Source: Pseudomonas huaxiensis
Lineage (GTDB): Bacteria; Pseudomonadota; Gammaproteobacteria; Pseudomonadales; Pseudomonadaceae
Direction of reading: 5' to 3'
NCBI RefSeq assembly: GCF_003231275.1
Contig: NZ_QKVL01000003.1
Location: 124,001 to 188,000, forward strand
Length of the DNA: 64,000 nt
Positions 8,695-16,636 of the stretch are shown in pieces; the first letter of the stretch is position 1; every line of letters starts with the position of its first letter. Below the pieces are notes generated by a model. It saw only the letters and a program-made list of their open reading frames with translations, searched no databases and was not told the DNA's origin. The position numbers and the translations under genes were made by a program.

Positions 8695-8712
8695 TTGGCA
8701 GGTTTATTGCTT
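8695..8712 (+). promoter_or_regulatory. Sigma-54 promoter of the PDO-SQR operon
   Basis: TTGGCAGG-TTTA-TTGCTT has the -24 GG at 8697-8698 and the -12 GC at 8709-8710, ten bases apart, with a full TTGCT -12 element. The start of transcription would be near 8722, about 42 bases before the dioxygenase ATG. A preceding Fis-type activator gene and paired upstream dyads support it. Confidence 0.8.
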
Positions 8713-8763
8713 GTTCAGTCGCTAGTGTGAGCGGCTCGGTACAGCCCCCTAAGGAGACAGGTC

Positions 8764-9642
8764 ATGAGCGTAAAACTTCACGTCGAAGGATTCTTCGATT
8801 CTGCTACCAATACCGTCAGCTATCTCGTGCTGGATCAAGCGACCAACCACTGCGCTTTGATTGACAGCGTTCTTGATTACGACCCGAAGTCTGGTCACAC
8901 CGCCACAACTTCTGCGGACAAGTTGATTGCGAGGGTGAACGAACTCAAAGCGAGGGTCGACTGGATTCTAGAGACCCACGTACATGCAGACCACCTGACG
9001 GCAGCGCCATACCTGAAGGAAAAACTCGGTGGAAAAATAGGGATAGGCAGCCAGATTTCAACGGTGCAAGAGGTATTTGGCACGCTTTTCAATACAGGTG
9101 GCGATATGGCACGCGATGGAAGCCAGTTCGATCACCTGTTCGTTCATGACGAGCCGTTTGCCATTGGCACACTGCAATGCCAAGCGCTTCATACACCAGG
9201 TCATACACCTGCCTGTATGACTTATGTGATAACGGATGGGACCGAAACGAGTGCATTCGTTGGCGATACCTTGTTTATGCCGGACTACGGCACTGCGCGC
9301 TGTGACTTTCCCGGCGGCGATGCGCATACCTTGTTCAAGTCAATCAACAAGGTGCTGAGTTTACCTGTCAACACCTTGCTTTATATGTGTCACGACTACC
9401 AGCCTGGTGGCCGCGAAGTGCAGTTCGTCAGTACGGTTGCAGACCAACGCGCGCGCAACGTTCATGTGCGCAATGGCATCAGTGAGGAGGAGTTCGTTGC
9501 GATGCGAATTAAGCGTGACGCGTCGATGGGCATGCCGACACTGATCCTTCCATCTGTTCAGGTCAACATGCGTGCCGGGCACTTGCCTGAGCCCGAATCG
9601 AACGGGACGCGCTATCTGAAAATCCCGCTCGACGTAGCCTGA
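8764..9642 (+). CDS. Persulfide dioxygenase, ETHE1/PDO type (MBL fold)
   Basis: A 292-residue metallo-beta-lactamase-fold enzyme. The motif HVHADH starts at His72, with His143 or His147 in HTPGHTP and Asp168 in FVGDTLF. The mononuclear iron of this family uses two His and one Asp of this set. The family oxidises glutathione persulfide to sulfite with oxygen. The start has AAGGAG nine bases upstream. It is the first gene after the FisR-type sigma-54 promoter and is followed by the sulfide:quinone oxidoreductase fusion, whose persulfide product it would consume. A second, similar copy lies at 14200-15063. The cytoplasmic location is inferred from lack of a signal. Confidence 0.92.
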   Translation: MSVKLHVEGFFDSATNTVSYLVLDQATNHCALIDSVLDYDPKSGHTATTSADKLIARVNELKARVDWILETHVHADHLTAAPYLKEKLGGKIGIGSQISTVQEVFGTLFNTGGDMARDGSQFDHLFVHDEPFAIGTLQCQALHTPGHTPACMTYVITDGTETSAFVGDTLFMPDYGTARCDFPGGDAHTLFKSINKVLSLPVNTLLYMCHDYQPGGREVQFVSTVADQRARNVHVRNGISEEEFVAMRIKRDASMGMPTLILPSVQVNMRAGHLPEPESNGTRYLKIPLDVA

Positions 9643-9693
9643 TGCTGCCCTCCCCAAAAACTCATTAGAAAAATACCCATAATGGAGACCCTT

Positions 9694-11364
9694 ATGGAGA
9701 TTCGCCGCCTTGCACCTGGACTGTCGGTATCAGATCAGATTTTTTCCAACCAATTGGCAGAAATAAAAGACGCCGGTTTTCGCGCCATTGTGTGTAACCG
9801 TCCCGATGGCGAAGGCGGCGATCAACCCTTGTTTGCCGAAATCAAACGTGAGGCCCAAGCGGTCGGTATTGAAGCGCACTACCTCCCTGCTGAATCAGGC
9901 AAAGTGACTGACGAACAAGTCATTGCATTCGGCAAACTACTTGAAACGCTTCCAAAGCCGGTGTTGGCGTATTGCCGTTCAGGCATGCGTTCGACAACGA
10001 TGTGGGCACTGTCACAAGCGGGCCAGCAATCCCTGCCACAGATCGTCGAGACGTCAAAAAAAGCCGGCTTCGATATGAAAGGCGTCATTCGCCGGATTGC
10101 GAATCAGGGACGCACGCCGGTTGAAGTGGCGGAGGCGCAGCATACCGTAGTCATCATCGGTGGCGGTGCGGCGGGGATCGCGACTGCTTCGAGCTTGCTC
10201 GCGCGCGAACCTGGACTCGACATTGCCATAATCGACCCGGCAGATGTGCATTACTATCAGCCAGGCTGGACACTGGTCGGCTGCGGTGTCTTCGATGCAC
10301 CCCAAACTGCCCATACGATGGGCACGACCATCCCCCGAGGAGTGCACTGGATCAAGTCGGCGGTCGCCGCTTTTGAACCTGAGAGAAATGCTGTCATTCT
10401 TGATGGATGCAGAGTCGTCAAATACGAACAACTGATCGTGTGCCCTGGCCTCAAGCTCAATTGGCATGCCATCGAGGGTTTGTCTGACACCTTGGGCCGC
10501 AACGGCGTGACTTCAAACTACCTGTACCACCTTGCCCCTTATACGTGGGAAATGGTGCAGCAATTGCGTGGTGGCCGGGCGATTTTCACGCAACCGCCCA
10601 TGCCGATCAAATGTGCCGGGGCGCCGCAAAAAGCAATGTATCTATCTGCCGATCATTGGAAACGTACCGGTGTATTGGACAAGGTCGAGATCGAGTTTTG
10701 CAGCGCCGGCGCGGTGCTGTTCGGAGTTGCCGACTATGTGCCGGCACTGATGGAATACATCAAGGCCTATGGTATTGACCTGAATTTCGGCAACACACTC
10801 ACTAGCGTGAATGGGCCCGCTCGAACTGCAACGTTCAACTGCGTCAACCCGGATGGCAGCGCCCATCTTGTGACGCGCGACTTCGATATGCTTCATGTGG
10901 TGCCTCCGCAGATCGCGCCGGATTTCATTCGGGTCAGCCCTCTCGCTGACTCGGCTGGCTGGATTGATGTCGACCCTGCCACTTTGCGCCATAAAACCTG
11001 GGTAAATATTCACGCACTGGGAGACGCTGCCAACTCCAGCAACGCAAAAACCGCGGCAGCAGCACGCATGCAGGCGCCAGTCGTTGCTCATAATGTTTTG
11101 GCCTCAATGGGTAAAGCAAAAGGCAGCGCCCATTACAACGGTTATGGCTCCTGCCCGCTGACGGTTGAGCGCGGCAAGATCGTACTGGCTGAGTTCACTT
11201 ATGGCGGCAAAGTCGCCCCCAGCTTTCCATCCTGGCTGATTGACGGTACCCGTCCATCGAGGTTGGCATGGCTGCTCAAGGAGCGGATTCTTCCACCTCT
11301 ATATTGGAAAGGAATGCTCAAGGGGCATGAATGGATGGCGAAACCTGAGTTGGCTGACATATGA
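9694..11364 (+). CDS. sqr: DUF442 (Blh-like)-sulfide:quinone oxidoreductase fusion
   Basis: I choose ATG 9694 (556 residues) because GGAG lies just upstream; an ATG at 9682 has no ribosome site. The first 110 residues are a DUF442 domain with a CRSGMR (C-x4-R) active loop at Cys94, like rhodanese/phosphatase loops. The rest is a flavoprotein with IIGGGAAG at about 154-161 and redox cysteines Cys307 in KCAGAPQK and Cys487 in GYGSCPL, as in type II SQR. It oxidises sulfide to sulfane sulfur and reduces quinone at the membrane. The fused DUF442 may pass the sulfur to thiols. The C-terminal amphipathic tail suits membrane attachment. Confidence 0.92.
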   Translation: MEIRRLAPGLSVSDQIFSNQLAEIKDAGFRAIVCNRPDGEGGDQPLFAEIKREAQAVGIEAHYLPAESGKVTDEQVIAFGKLLETLPKPVLAYCRSGMRSTTMWALSQAGQQSLPQIVETSKKAGFDMKGVIRRIANQGRTPVEVAEAQHTVVIIGGGAAGIATASSLLAREPGLDIAIIDPADVHYYQPGWTLVGCGVFDAPQTAHTMGTTIPRGVHWIKSAVAAFEPERNAVILDGCRVVKYEQLIVCPGLKLNWHAIEGLSDTLGRNGVTSNYLYHLAPYTWEMVQQLRGGRAIFTQPPMPIKCAGAPQKAMYLSADHWKRTGVLDKVEIEFCSAGAVLFGVADYVPALMEYIKAYGIDLNFGNTLTSVNGPARTATFNCVNPDGSAHLVTRDFDMLHVVPPQIAPDFIRVSPLADSAGWIDVDPATLRHKTWVNIHALGDAANSSNAKTAAAARMQAPVVAHNVLASMGKAKGSAHYNGYGSCPLTVERGKIVLAEFTYGGKVAPSFPSWLIDGTRPSRLAWLLKERILPPLYWKGMLKGHEWMAKPELADI

Positions 11365-11392
11365 AATTAGAACTAAAAGCAAGGAGGATCAG

Positions 11393-12193
11393 ATGATTGT
11401 TGTCTTACTGCTTGGACTTACCGTTGGAGTCATTCTGGCTCTGACCGGCGCCGGAGGAGGAATACTGGCTGTTCCATTACTGGTATTTGGGGTTGGATTG
11501 AGCATGGCCGAGGCAGGGCCGATTGGTTTACTGGCTGTCGGTTTAGCCGCGACCTTGGGTGCCGCGATGGGACTCAAAAACGGCACCGTTCGCTATAAAG
11601 CCGCGCTGTTAATTGCAGGTGCTGGGATCGTCTGTTCTCCCCTTGGCCTTTGGCTGGCGCAGCGCACACCTAATCGCCCGTTGACGATCATGTTTGCCTT
11701 CGTGCTGATGTACGTTGCGTTTCGGGTCTATCAACGATCGCTCGCCCCCTCCACGGAGTTAAAGGGCAACGTCACATCTAAACCACCACCTTGTCTATTG
11801 GACGTCAACCGAGGAAAGCTTAACTGGACTGGCCCTTGCGCGTGGGCACTAACACTTTCCGGCATAGTCGCAGGAGCGCTTTCTGGCTTGCTAGGGGTGG
11901 GTGGTGGTTTTGTAATGGTACCGGCGCTCCAGCGATATACCAATTTGACAGCGCAGTCAGTGCTTGCAACGTCTCTTGCCGTTATTGCGTTAGTTTCAAT
12001 CTCCGGTGTTGCTGCAAGCTCTGCAACAGGGCACCTGCAGTGGGCGATTGCCCTACCGTTCTCGCTTGGAGCATTGGTTGGAATGATTTGTGGGCGCTTG
12101 GTTGCTGCCCGGTTAGCGGGTCCACATTTACAAAAAGGATTTGCCGCTGTTTCGGTGATTGTTGCACTGGCTTTGCTTGTAAAAAGTATTTAA
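11393..12193 (+). CDS. TauE/SafE-family sulfite/anion exporter
   Basis: A 266-residue membrane protein starting at ATG 11393, which has a strong AGGAGG upstream; a longer frame from 11240 would run into sqr. It has about eight hydrophobic helices in two repeats. Each repeat carries the glycine-rich family motif: LTGAGGGILAVPLL near the start and LLGVGGGFVMVPAL in the middle. TauE/SafE proteins move sulfite, sulfoacetate or related anions. It lies 28 bases after sqr in the FisR-controlled operon, so export of the sulfite made by persulfide dioxygenase is the likely role. Confidence 0.85.
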   Translation: MIVVLLLGLTVGVILALTGAGGGILAVPLLVFGVGLSMAEAGPIGLLAVGLAATLGAAMGLKNGTVRYKAALLIAGAGIVCSPLGLWLAQRTPNRPLTIMFAFVLMYVAFRVYQRSLAPSTELKGNVTSKPPPCLLDVNRGKLNWTGPCAWALTLSGIVAGALSGLLGVGGGFVMVPALQRYTNLTAQSVLATSLAVIALVSISGVAASSATGHLQWAIALPFSLGALVGMICGRLVAARLAGPHLQKGFAAVSVIVALALLVKSI

Positions 12194-12292
12194 AAAACAA
12201 GAGCTTACAAAAGCATACGGTTTCACTACCTCTTTAGCACAAAATCGAACGCTGATGCCTCCAAGAGACTTCGATGCTAGTAAAGATGCCCT

Positions 12293-12350
12293 ATCCAACT
12301 GTAAATGGTAGCGATGCCGCTGAGGGCGGCGTTACAGGCGCTTGTTAGAA
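12293..12350. repeat. Hairpin-forming dyad resembling a single degenerate attC site
   Basis: The stretch is bounded by ATCCAAC (fits RYYYAAC) and GTTAGAA (one mismatch to GTTRRRY). Inside, CTGTAA pairs with TTACAG, and GCCGC pairs with GCGGC around TGAGG. Size and layout resemble an integron attC site, but there is only one copy and no integrase. It may simply be a stem-loop in the spacer after the TauE gene. Confidence 0.2.
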
Positions 12351-12444
12351 ACCTAAAAAAACAGTTGCAAGAAATACATATTATGATAAGGTAAATCTTA
12401 GCATCTGGGCCGTAGCAAGTTACTAACTGACTAGAGATGACAAC

Positions 12445-12612
12445 ATGAAAGTCCTTCTTGCTTTGCTAGTTTCAATATCTATTCTCTCGGGTTGCACTTT
12501 TTTGGAGCGTGCCCAGTTAAAAGGGGAGGCAGATCCTGCTGCCTATGACGCAATTGATCCTAATAAACATTATTTTTCAAAGGATCAATCAATTAATTAT
12601 CAAGGCTCTTAA
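12445..12612 (+). CDS. Small predicted lipoprotein, function unknown
   Basis: A 55-residue frame read directly from the sequence. It starts MKVLLALLVSISIL and ends the signal with lipobox LSGC (Cys17), so a 39-residue lipidated peptide is predicted. The mature part is polar, containing ERAQLKGEADPAAYD and DPNKHYFSKDQS. The ribosome site (GAG about nine bases upstream) is weak. It lies 81 bases before the BigR-type regulator on the same strand, in AT-rich DNA. I recognise no family. A role near the envelope in the same sulfur regulon is only positional inference. Confidence 0.55.
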   Translation: MKVLLALLVSISILSGCTFLERAQLKGEADPAAYDAIDPNKHYFSKDQSINYQGS

Positions 12613-12624
12613 TTACTAAGTTCC

Positions 12625-12638
12625 GATATAAAAATATC
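12625..12638. promoter_or_regulatory. AT-rich palindrome, candidate BigR operator
   Basis: GATAT-AAAA-ATATC is a perfect 5-bp-arm dyad placed 56 bases before the start of the ArsR-family regulator. BigR/SqrR repressors bind AT-rich dyads overlapping their own promoters. No other palindrome of this type is evident in the spacer. Confidence 0.45.
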
Positions 12639-12693
12639 TGATAGAGAATGCGTCGAAAAAACAAATGTAATAGAAGAGGTGCATCAACATTTT

Positions 12694-13008
12694 ATGCTTG
12701 AGATAAATATTGCCCACCTACGAGAAAATGCTGATGCTGCAAGCCAATTTCTGAAAGCCTTGGCCAATTCGGATCGTTTGCTGCTGCTATGTCAGTTGTC
12801 CCAAGGCGAGCGTAATGTTAGCGATCTGGAGTTATTGTTGGGGATAAGGCAGCCAACGCTTTCTCAACAACTAGCAGTCCTTCGCCGCGAGGGGTTAGTG
12901 GAAACCAGACGTGACGGCAAGCAAGTATTCTATCGCATCGGTAGCCCCGTAGCATTGGCAGTCATACAAACGCTGTATCAACAGTTTTGCGCGGGAGAGG
13001 CTGAATGA
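12694..13008 (+). CDS. bigR: ArsR-family persulfide-responsive repressor, BigR/SqrR type
   Basis: A 104-residue winged-helix repressor from ATG 12694; a GTG at 12679 is also in frame, but the AGAGG ribosome site abuts it. The recognition region is RQPTLSQQLAVLRREGLV. Two cysteines, Cys33 in LLLLCQLSQGER and Cys99 near the C-terminus, are 66 residues apart. This is the same spacing as Cys41 and Cys107 of SqrR, which form a polysulfide bridge and release DNA. It heads an operon with pmpA and pmpB (4-base overlap), DUF2892 and a second persulfide dioxygenase, the arrangement known for BigR. The candidate operator is at 12625. Confidence 0.88.
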   Translation: MLEINIAHLRENADAASQFLKALANSDRLLLLCQLSQGERNVSDLELLLGIRQPTLSQQLAVLRREGLVETRRDGKQVFYRIGSPVALAVIQTLYQQFCAGEAE

Positions 13009-13445
13009 ATGTCGACTGGCTCAACTTCTCTCCCTGGTCATCCCTTGCAGGCGGCGCATTGATTGGCTTGGCGGTTAGTCTATTCGTCGTCGCCAACGGG
13101 CGTATCGCAGGCATCAGCGGCCTTATCGGCAGTCTTTTACAACGTGATAGCGAGGGGGGGAGTGAGAAAGCACTTTTTCTCCTGGGCCTACTAATCGCGC
13201 CGCTTCTATGGAGCTTGTTCGCCACGCTGCCGCAGATTGAGTTCCAAAGTGGCTGGTTCGGATTGATCGTCGCCGGTTTATTGGTGGGCATCGGCACACG
13301 ATACGGTTCTGGTTGCACCAGTGGCCACGGGGTGTGCGGCATATCGCGCCTTTCGCCGCGATCAATGGCTGCCACTGTGTGCTTTATGTCCAGTGGTTTT
13401 GCCACAGTGTTTGTATTGCGTCATCTTCTGAGGGGGGGGACATGA
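13005..13445 (+). CDS. pmpA: YeeE/YedE-family sulfur transporter half, PmpA type
   Basis: A 146-residue membrane protein with four predicted helices. It carries the conserved cysteine motif GSGCTSGHGVCGISR with Cys104 and Cys111, used in related YeeE for thiosulfate passage. The protein is half the size of full-length YeeE, as expected for the PmpA/PmpB pair next to BigR. Its ATG overlaps the bigR stop, and its stop overlaps the pmpB start, both as ATGA. It probably imports or exports a reduced sulfur species; direction and substrate are not evident from sequence. Confidence 0.85.
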   Translation: MNVDWLNFSPWSSLAGGALIGLAVSLFVVANGRIAGISGLIGSLLQRDSEGGSEKALFLLGLLIAPLLWSLFATLPQIEFQSGWFGLIVAGLLVGIGTRYGSGCTSGHGVCGISRLSPRSMAATVCFMSSGFATVFVLRHLLRGGT

Positions 13446-13861
13446 CCAAACTGAGCGCATTCGTTGCAGGTGTGCTGTTCGGCTTGGGTCTGCTTCTGGC
13501 AGGCATGGCCAACCCGAGCAAAGTACTCGCTTTCCTGGATCTGACCGGTACCTGGGACCCTTCCTTGGCGTTGGTCATGGTCGGCGCAATCGGCATAGCC
13601 ATTGGCCCGCTGACCTGGGCACGCCAACAATCCAGTTCGCTGCTGGGAAAGGCAATGCAACTACCGATCAAACGTGAGTTGGACCCGCGCCTGATCGGCG
13701 GGAGCCTGTTGTTTGGCATCGGCTGGGGAATAGCGGGCATCTGTCCTGGCCCCGCAGTGGCCATTCTGCTGACAGGGCGCTGGCAGATCATCGTATTCAT
13801 GTTGGCCATGCTGGCCGGCATGTTGTTGTTTACTGCGCTGGAGACCCGGCGCAACCATTGA
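13442..13861 (+). CDS. pmpB: YeeE/YedE-family sulfur transporter half, PmpB type
   Basis: A 139-residue membrane protein starting MTKLSAFVAGVLFG at 13442, overlapping the pmpA stop; the frame further upstream belongs to pmpA in another phase. It has four predicted helices and one conserved cysteine (Cys101) in GIAGICPGPAV, the second half of the YeeE cysteine relay. PmpA and PmpB together would form a complete transporter. It is followed 13 bases later by the DUF2892 gene. Confidence 0.85.
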   Translation: MTKLSAFVAGVLFGLGLLLAGMANPSKVLAFLDLTGTWDPSLALVMVGAIGIAIGPLTWARQQSSSLLGKAMQLPIKRELDPRLIGGSLLFGIGWGIAGICPGPAVAILLTGRWQIIVFMLAMLAGMLLFTALETRRNH

Positions 13862-13874
13862 TCGGGAGATCACC

Positions 13875-14063
13875 ATGAAAGCGAACATTGGAACCATCGA
13901 TCGTAGCCTGCGCATTGTCGCCGGTCTGCTTCTTATTGGCCTCAGTTTGTCCGGTGTGATCGGCGTTTGGGGCTGGATAGGTTTAGTGCCGCTGGCCACC
14001 GGCATTTTCCGATTCTGCCCTGTCTATACATTGCTTGGCATCAAAACCTGTAACCGTTGCTGA
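13875..14063 (+). CDS. DUF2892 inner-membrane protein
   Basis: A 62-residue protein with the DUF2892 pattern: MKANIGTIDRSLRIVAGLLLIGL, then a second helix GWIGLVPLATGIFRFCPVYTLLGI and terminal CNRC. This family often accompanies rhodaneses and sulfur transporters. The three cysteines near the C-terminal end (FCP, TCNRC) could carry persulfide, but this is inference. It is co-directional with pmpB, with GGGAGATCACC before the start. Confidence 0.85.
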   Translation: MKANIGTIDRSLRIVAGLLLIGLSLSGVIGVWGWIGLVPLATGIFRFCPVYTLLGIKTCNRC

Positions 14064-14199
14064 GCGACCACCGTTGCACACTGGCGGGCGCCTGAAGGTG
14101 CCCGTGGTGGTTTAGATAAGCATTGCTGATCACAGTTCCTTGCCAAATCCCGTTGGTAGATCAGCACTCTACTTCGTATATCGAAAAGAGAATTCCATC

Positions 14200-15063
14200 A
14201 TGAAACCCCATGTAGAAGCTTTTTTTGACCCCGCTACCTATACCTACAGCTATGTTGTCAGTGATCCGAATACAGGTCACTGCGCCGTTATCGACTCAGT
14301 GCTGGATTACGATCTCGCATCGGGTCGCACGTCTTGCAAAAGCGCGGAACGTCTAATTGCCTACGTGCGGGAGCAAGCCCTTACGGTGGAGTGGTTACTG
14401 GAAACCCATGTACATGCCGATCATCTTTCCGCAGCGCAGTATCTAAAGCGCGAGTTGGGCGGCCAACTGGCCATCGGCGAGCAGATCACCGTGGTTCAGA
14501 ATACTTTTGGTAAGTTGTTCAACGTTGGCAGCGAGTTTGCCACTGATGGTCGTCAATTCGACCGGCTGCTGAAAGACGGTGAGCGCTTTTTGGTCGGAGG
14601 GATCGAAGCGCACGCCATCCACACACCAGGACATACACCGGCCTGCATGACCTATCTAATCGGTGATGCTGGTTTTGTCGGCGATACGCTGTTCATGCCT
14701 GATTACGGCACTGCCCGATGCGATTTTCCCGGCGGCGATGCGCGAAAACTCTTCCAGTCCATTCAAAAGTTGTTCGAGTTGCCCGACGATACCCGTTTGT
14801 TTATGTGCCACGACTACAAGGCACCGGGTCGAGATGACTACCGCAATGAAACCACCATTGCCGAGCAAAGAGCCCATAACGTTCATGCGCATGAGGGCAC
14901 TGGCGAAGCAGATTTCGTTGCTATGCGCCAAGCACGGGACGCTACGTTGGGCATGCCGACACTTATCCTGCCATCCGTGCAAGTGAACATGCGAGCAGGT
15001 AATTTGCCTCCAGCTGAAGGCAATGGCACTTGCTACCTGAAAATTCCACTTAACGTTCTCTGA
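14200..15063 (+). CDS. Second persulfide dioxygenase, ETHE1/PDO type (MBL fold)
   Basis: A 287-residue paralogue of the enzyme at 8764. It has HVHADH starting at His70, HTPGHTPACMTY, and FVGDTLFMPDYGTARCDFPGG. I start at ATG 14200, preceded by AAAAGAG; a TTG further upstream lacks support. Sequence identity to the first copy is high across the core, but the C-terminal charged region differs. It ends the BigR module, whereas the other copy is under FisR. The two isozymes therefore probably respond to different signals or sulfide loads. A weak hairpin (GGGCGCC/GGTGCCC) at 14084-14101 may separate it from DUF2892. Confidence 0.92.
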   Translation: MKPHVEAFFDPATYTYSYVVSDPNTGHCAVIDSVLDYDLASGRTSCKSAERLIAYVREQALTVEWLLETHVHADHLSAAQYLKRELGGQLAIGEQITVVQNTFGKLFNVGSEFATDGRQFDRLLKDGERFLVGGIEAHAIHTPGHTPACMTYLIGDAGFVGDTLFMPDYGTARCDFPGGDARKLFQSIQKLFELPDDTRLFMCHDYKAPGRDDYRNETTIAEQRAHNVHAHEGTGEADFVAMRQARDATLGMPTLILPSVQVNMRAGNLPPAEGNGTCYLKIPLNVL

Positions 15064-15224
15064 GTTGCTGTCGTTCATTGATTCACTTAAATAATTGGCA
15101 TGCACCAATGCCGTCGCCACCTGACAAGAGCAGATGCACGTTTCAGATCGTGCTCTAACACCGCCGCCAAGGCCATTTTTGTTAACGCCAACAGTTCGAT
15201 CGATTAAAGTACGAGGAGATTGAT

Positions 15225-15782
15225 ATGCGGATGGTAACGTTTTTTCTGAGCGGAGCATTGAGTGTTGGAGCCTATGCTGACGATCTCGAAAAGATGACTG
15301 CTGAAGGGGCAATTCTTATTCCCCCCTTCCAGCAGCATCTTATGGACACCGTGAAATCAGCTATGCAGACAGGTGGACCAGTCAAAGCCGTTGAGGCTTG
15401 CCAGTTGCTCGCACCGCAAATTGCTGATCAGCACAGTCAAACACCGTGGGTTGTGGGCCGCACAGCATTAAAGGTTCGAAATCCGGGTAACGTACCAGAT
15501 GCTTGGGAAAAGCAGGTTCTTGAGCAATTTGTTAAGCGCGCTGCGGCGGGTGAAGCATTATCTGGTTTAGCGCATTCGGAAATCGTAAAGGGTGAATTCC
15601 GTATGATGAAGGCTATCCCTACAGGTGAAGCGTGCTTAGGATGCCATGGCAAGGAGATAAAACCGGAACTGGCTGCTGTAATAGATAGACGCTACCCGCA
15701 GGATAAAGCCCGCGGCTTTGCTCTAGGAGAGCTACGTGGTGCGTTTACGCTGCGCCGAGTCATAGTGCCAGAAAATGATTAA
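15225..15782 (+). CDS. Periplasmic mono-haem protein, DUF3365 (Tll0287-like)
   Basis: A 185-residue protein with a cleavable signal (MRMVTFFLSGALSVGAYA) and one haem c motif, CLGCH, at 137-141 near the C-terminus. The domain is DUF3365, a PAS-like haem or redox sensor fold found alone or in kinases. AGGAG precedes the start by seven bases. It follows the second persulfide dioxygenase by 161 bases on the same strand and may be the last gene of the sulfur island. Electron transfer or redox sensing in the periplasm is the likely role; partners are not evident. Confidence 0.8.
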   Translation: MRMVTFFLSGALSVGAYADDLEKMTAEGAILIPPFQQHLMDTVKSAMQTGGPVKAVEACQLLAPQIADQHSQTPWVVGRTALKVRNPGNVPDAWEKQVLEQFVKRAAAGEALSGLAHSEIVKGEFRMMKAIPTGEACLGCHGKEIKPELAAVIDRRYPQDKARGFALGELRGAFTLRRVIVPEND

Positions 15783-16194
15783 CGCAGGATCATAAAAAAC
15801 GCAAATACACCGATTCTGTGTGAGCGGTATTTCTGTTAAACCAATATCCAATCCTGGAGAAATAGGGGGGGCATGCAGCCTATAGCGGCATCGCCTTACC
15901 CAACGCGGGAAGCATAGGTAGCCATGAAGCGCTCGGTTTCTCCCACATCGGCACCTACCCCGAGGTTGGGTTAAGCACGACCAATGGCATAAAGGGCTAT
16001 TGGCGTAAACCGCTTTTTGATGTCACGTAGCCAATAGAAATCATCCCGTTCAGTAAGATAAAGGGAAAGTTGAGAAACAAGGTGTGAGATGACCTAGCTG
16101 CTATTCGTCGCCATCAACACCAAGCTGTTTCCTGGGAGCTATGCTTAGGGATAATTCACGATCGAGTCGATTTACCAACCGCCTGGAGGGATGA
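15783..16194. other. Intergenic stretch, no gene recognised
   Basis: These 412 bases hold only short frames with stops in all phases and no convincing ribosome site except the one serving the gene at 16195. A plus-strand phrase GYWRKPLFDVT followed by a stop (around 16000-16030) looks like a scrap of coding sequence, but I cannot name a source. The region appears to be decayed DNA in the island's right end. Confidence 0.4.
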
Positions 16195-16587
16195 ATGAAT
16201 TTGGCGGCGTTTACCTCGCTGCTTTCCGCAGGCGAGAAAATAAACGGGTGCTCACTCGCTGACTTAGATGCAGTTGCACTCGCAAATCTGCATTTTCCTT
16301 CCCGTGTATATTGCCTTGTTGCTGATTGGGTAATCTTGGACCTTCAAGTTACAACACGTCAACGAACAGCCATCACCGATAGAGGGCTTGTCCCTGTCCT
16401 GATTTACGCATTGACCGTTATCCAAGATAGTAAAGGCCGTTTTGCACCTGGTGATTGGGTCAGATCAACGTTGGAGGTTTCCTTCACCCACAACTGCTTA
16501 TTTGAGACGAAAAATACGGTTTATGTGCTTATGGGAGCCGGCCGTAGGTTGCGCACAGATTTAGACATCGCACTGAGCTTGTGCTGA
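16195..16587 (+). CDS. Hypothetical protein, possibly DUF6957-like
   Basis: A 130-residue frame with a good ribosome site (GGAGG seven bases upstream). No signal peptide or membrane helix is evident. The middle region, PGDWVRSTLEVSFTHNCLFETKNTVYVLMGAGRR, resembles small Pseudomonas proteins grouped as DUF6957, but I cannot confirm this by search. Its function is unknown. It stands alone between decayed sequence on both sides, near the island's edge, so it may be a mobile-island cargo gene. Confidence 0.55.
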   Translation: MNLAAFTSLLSAGEKINGCSLADLDAVALANLHFPSRVYCLVADWVILDLQVTTRQRTAITDRGLVPVLIYALTVIQDSKGRFAPGDWVRSTLEVSFTHNCLFETKNTVYVLMGAGRRLRTDLDIALSLC

Positions 16588-16636
16588 AGACCGCAGTTTA
16601 TGCGCTCCCCTTTCATGACTACTTATCTGGCTGTTC

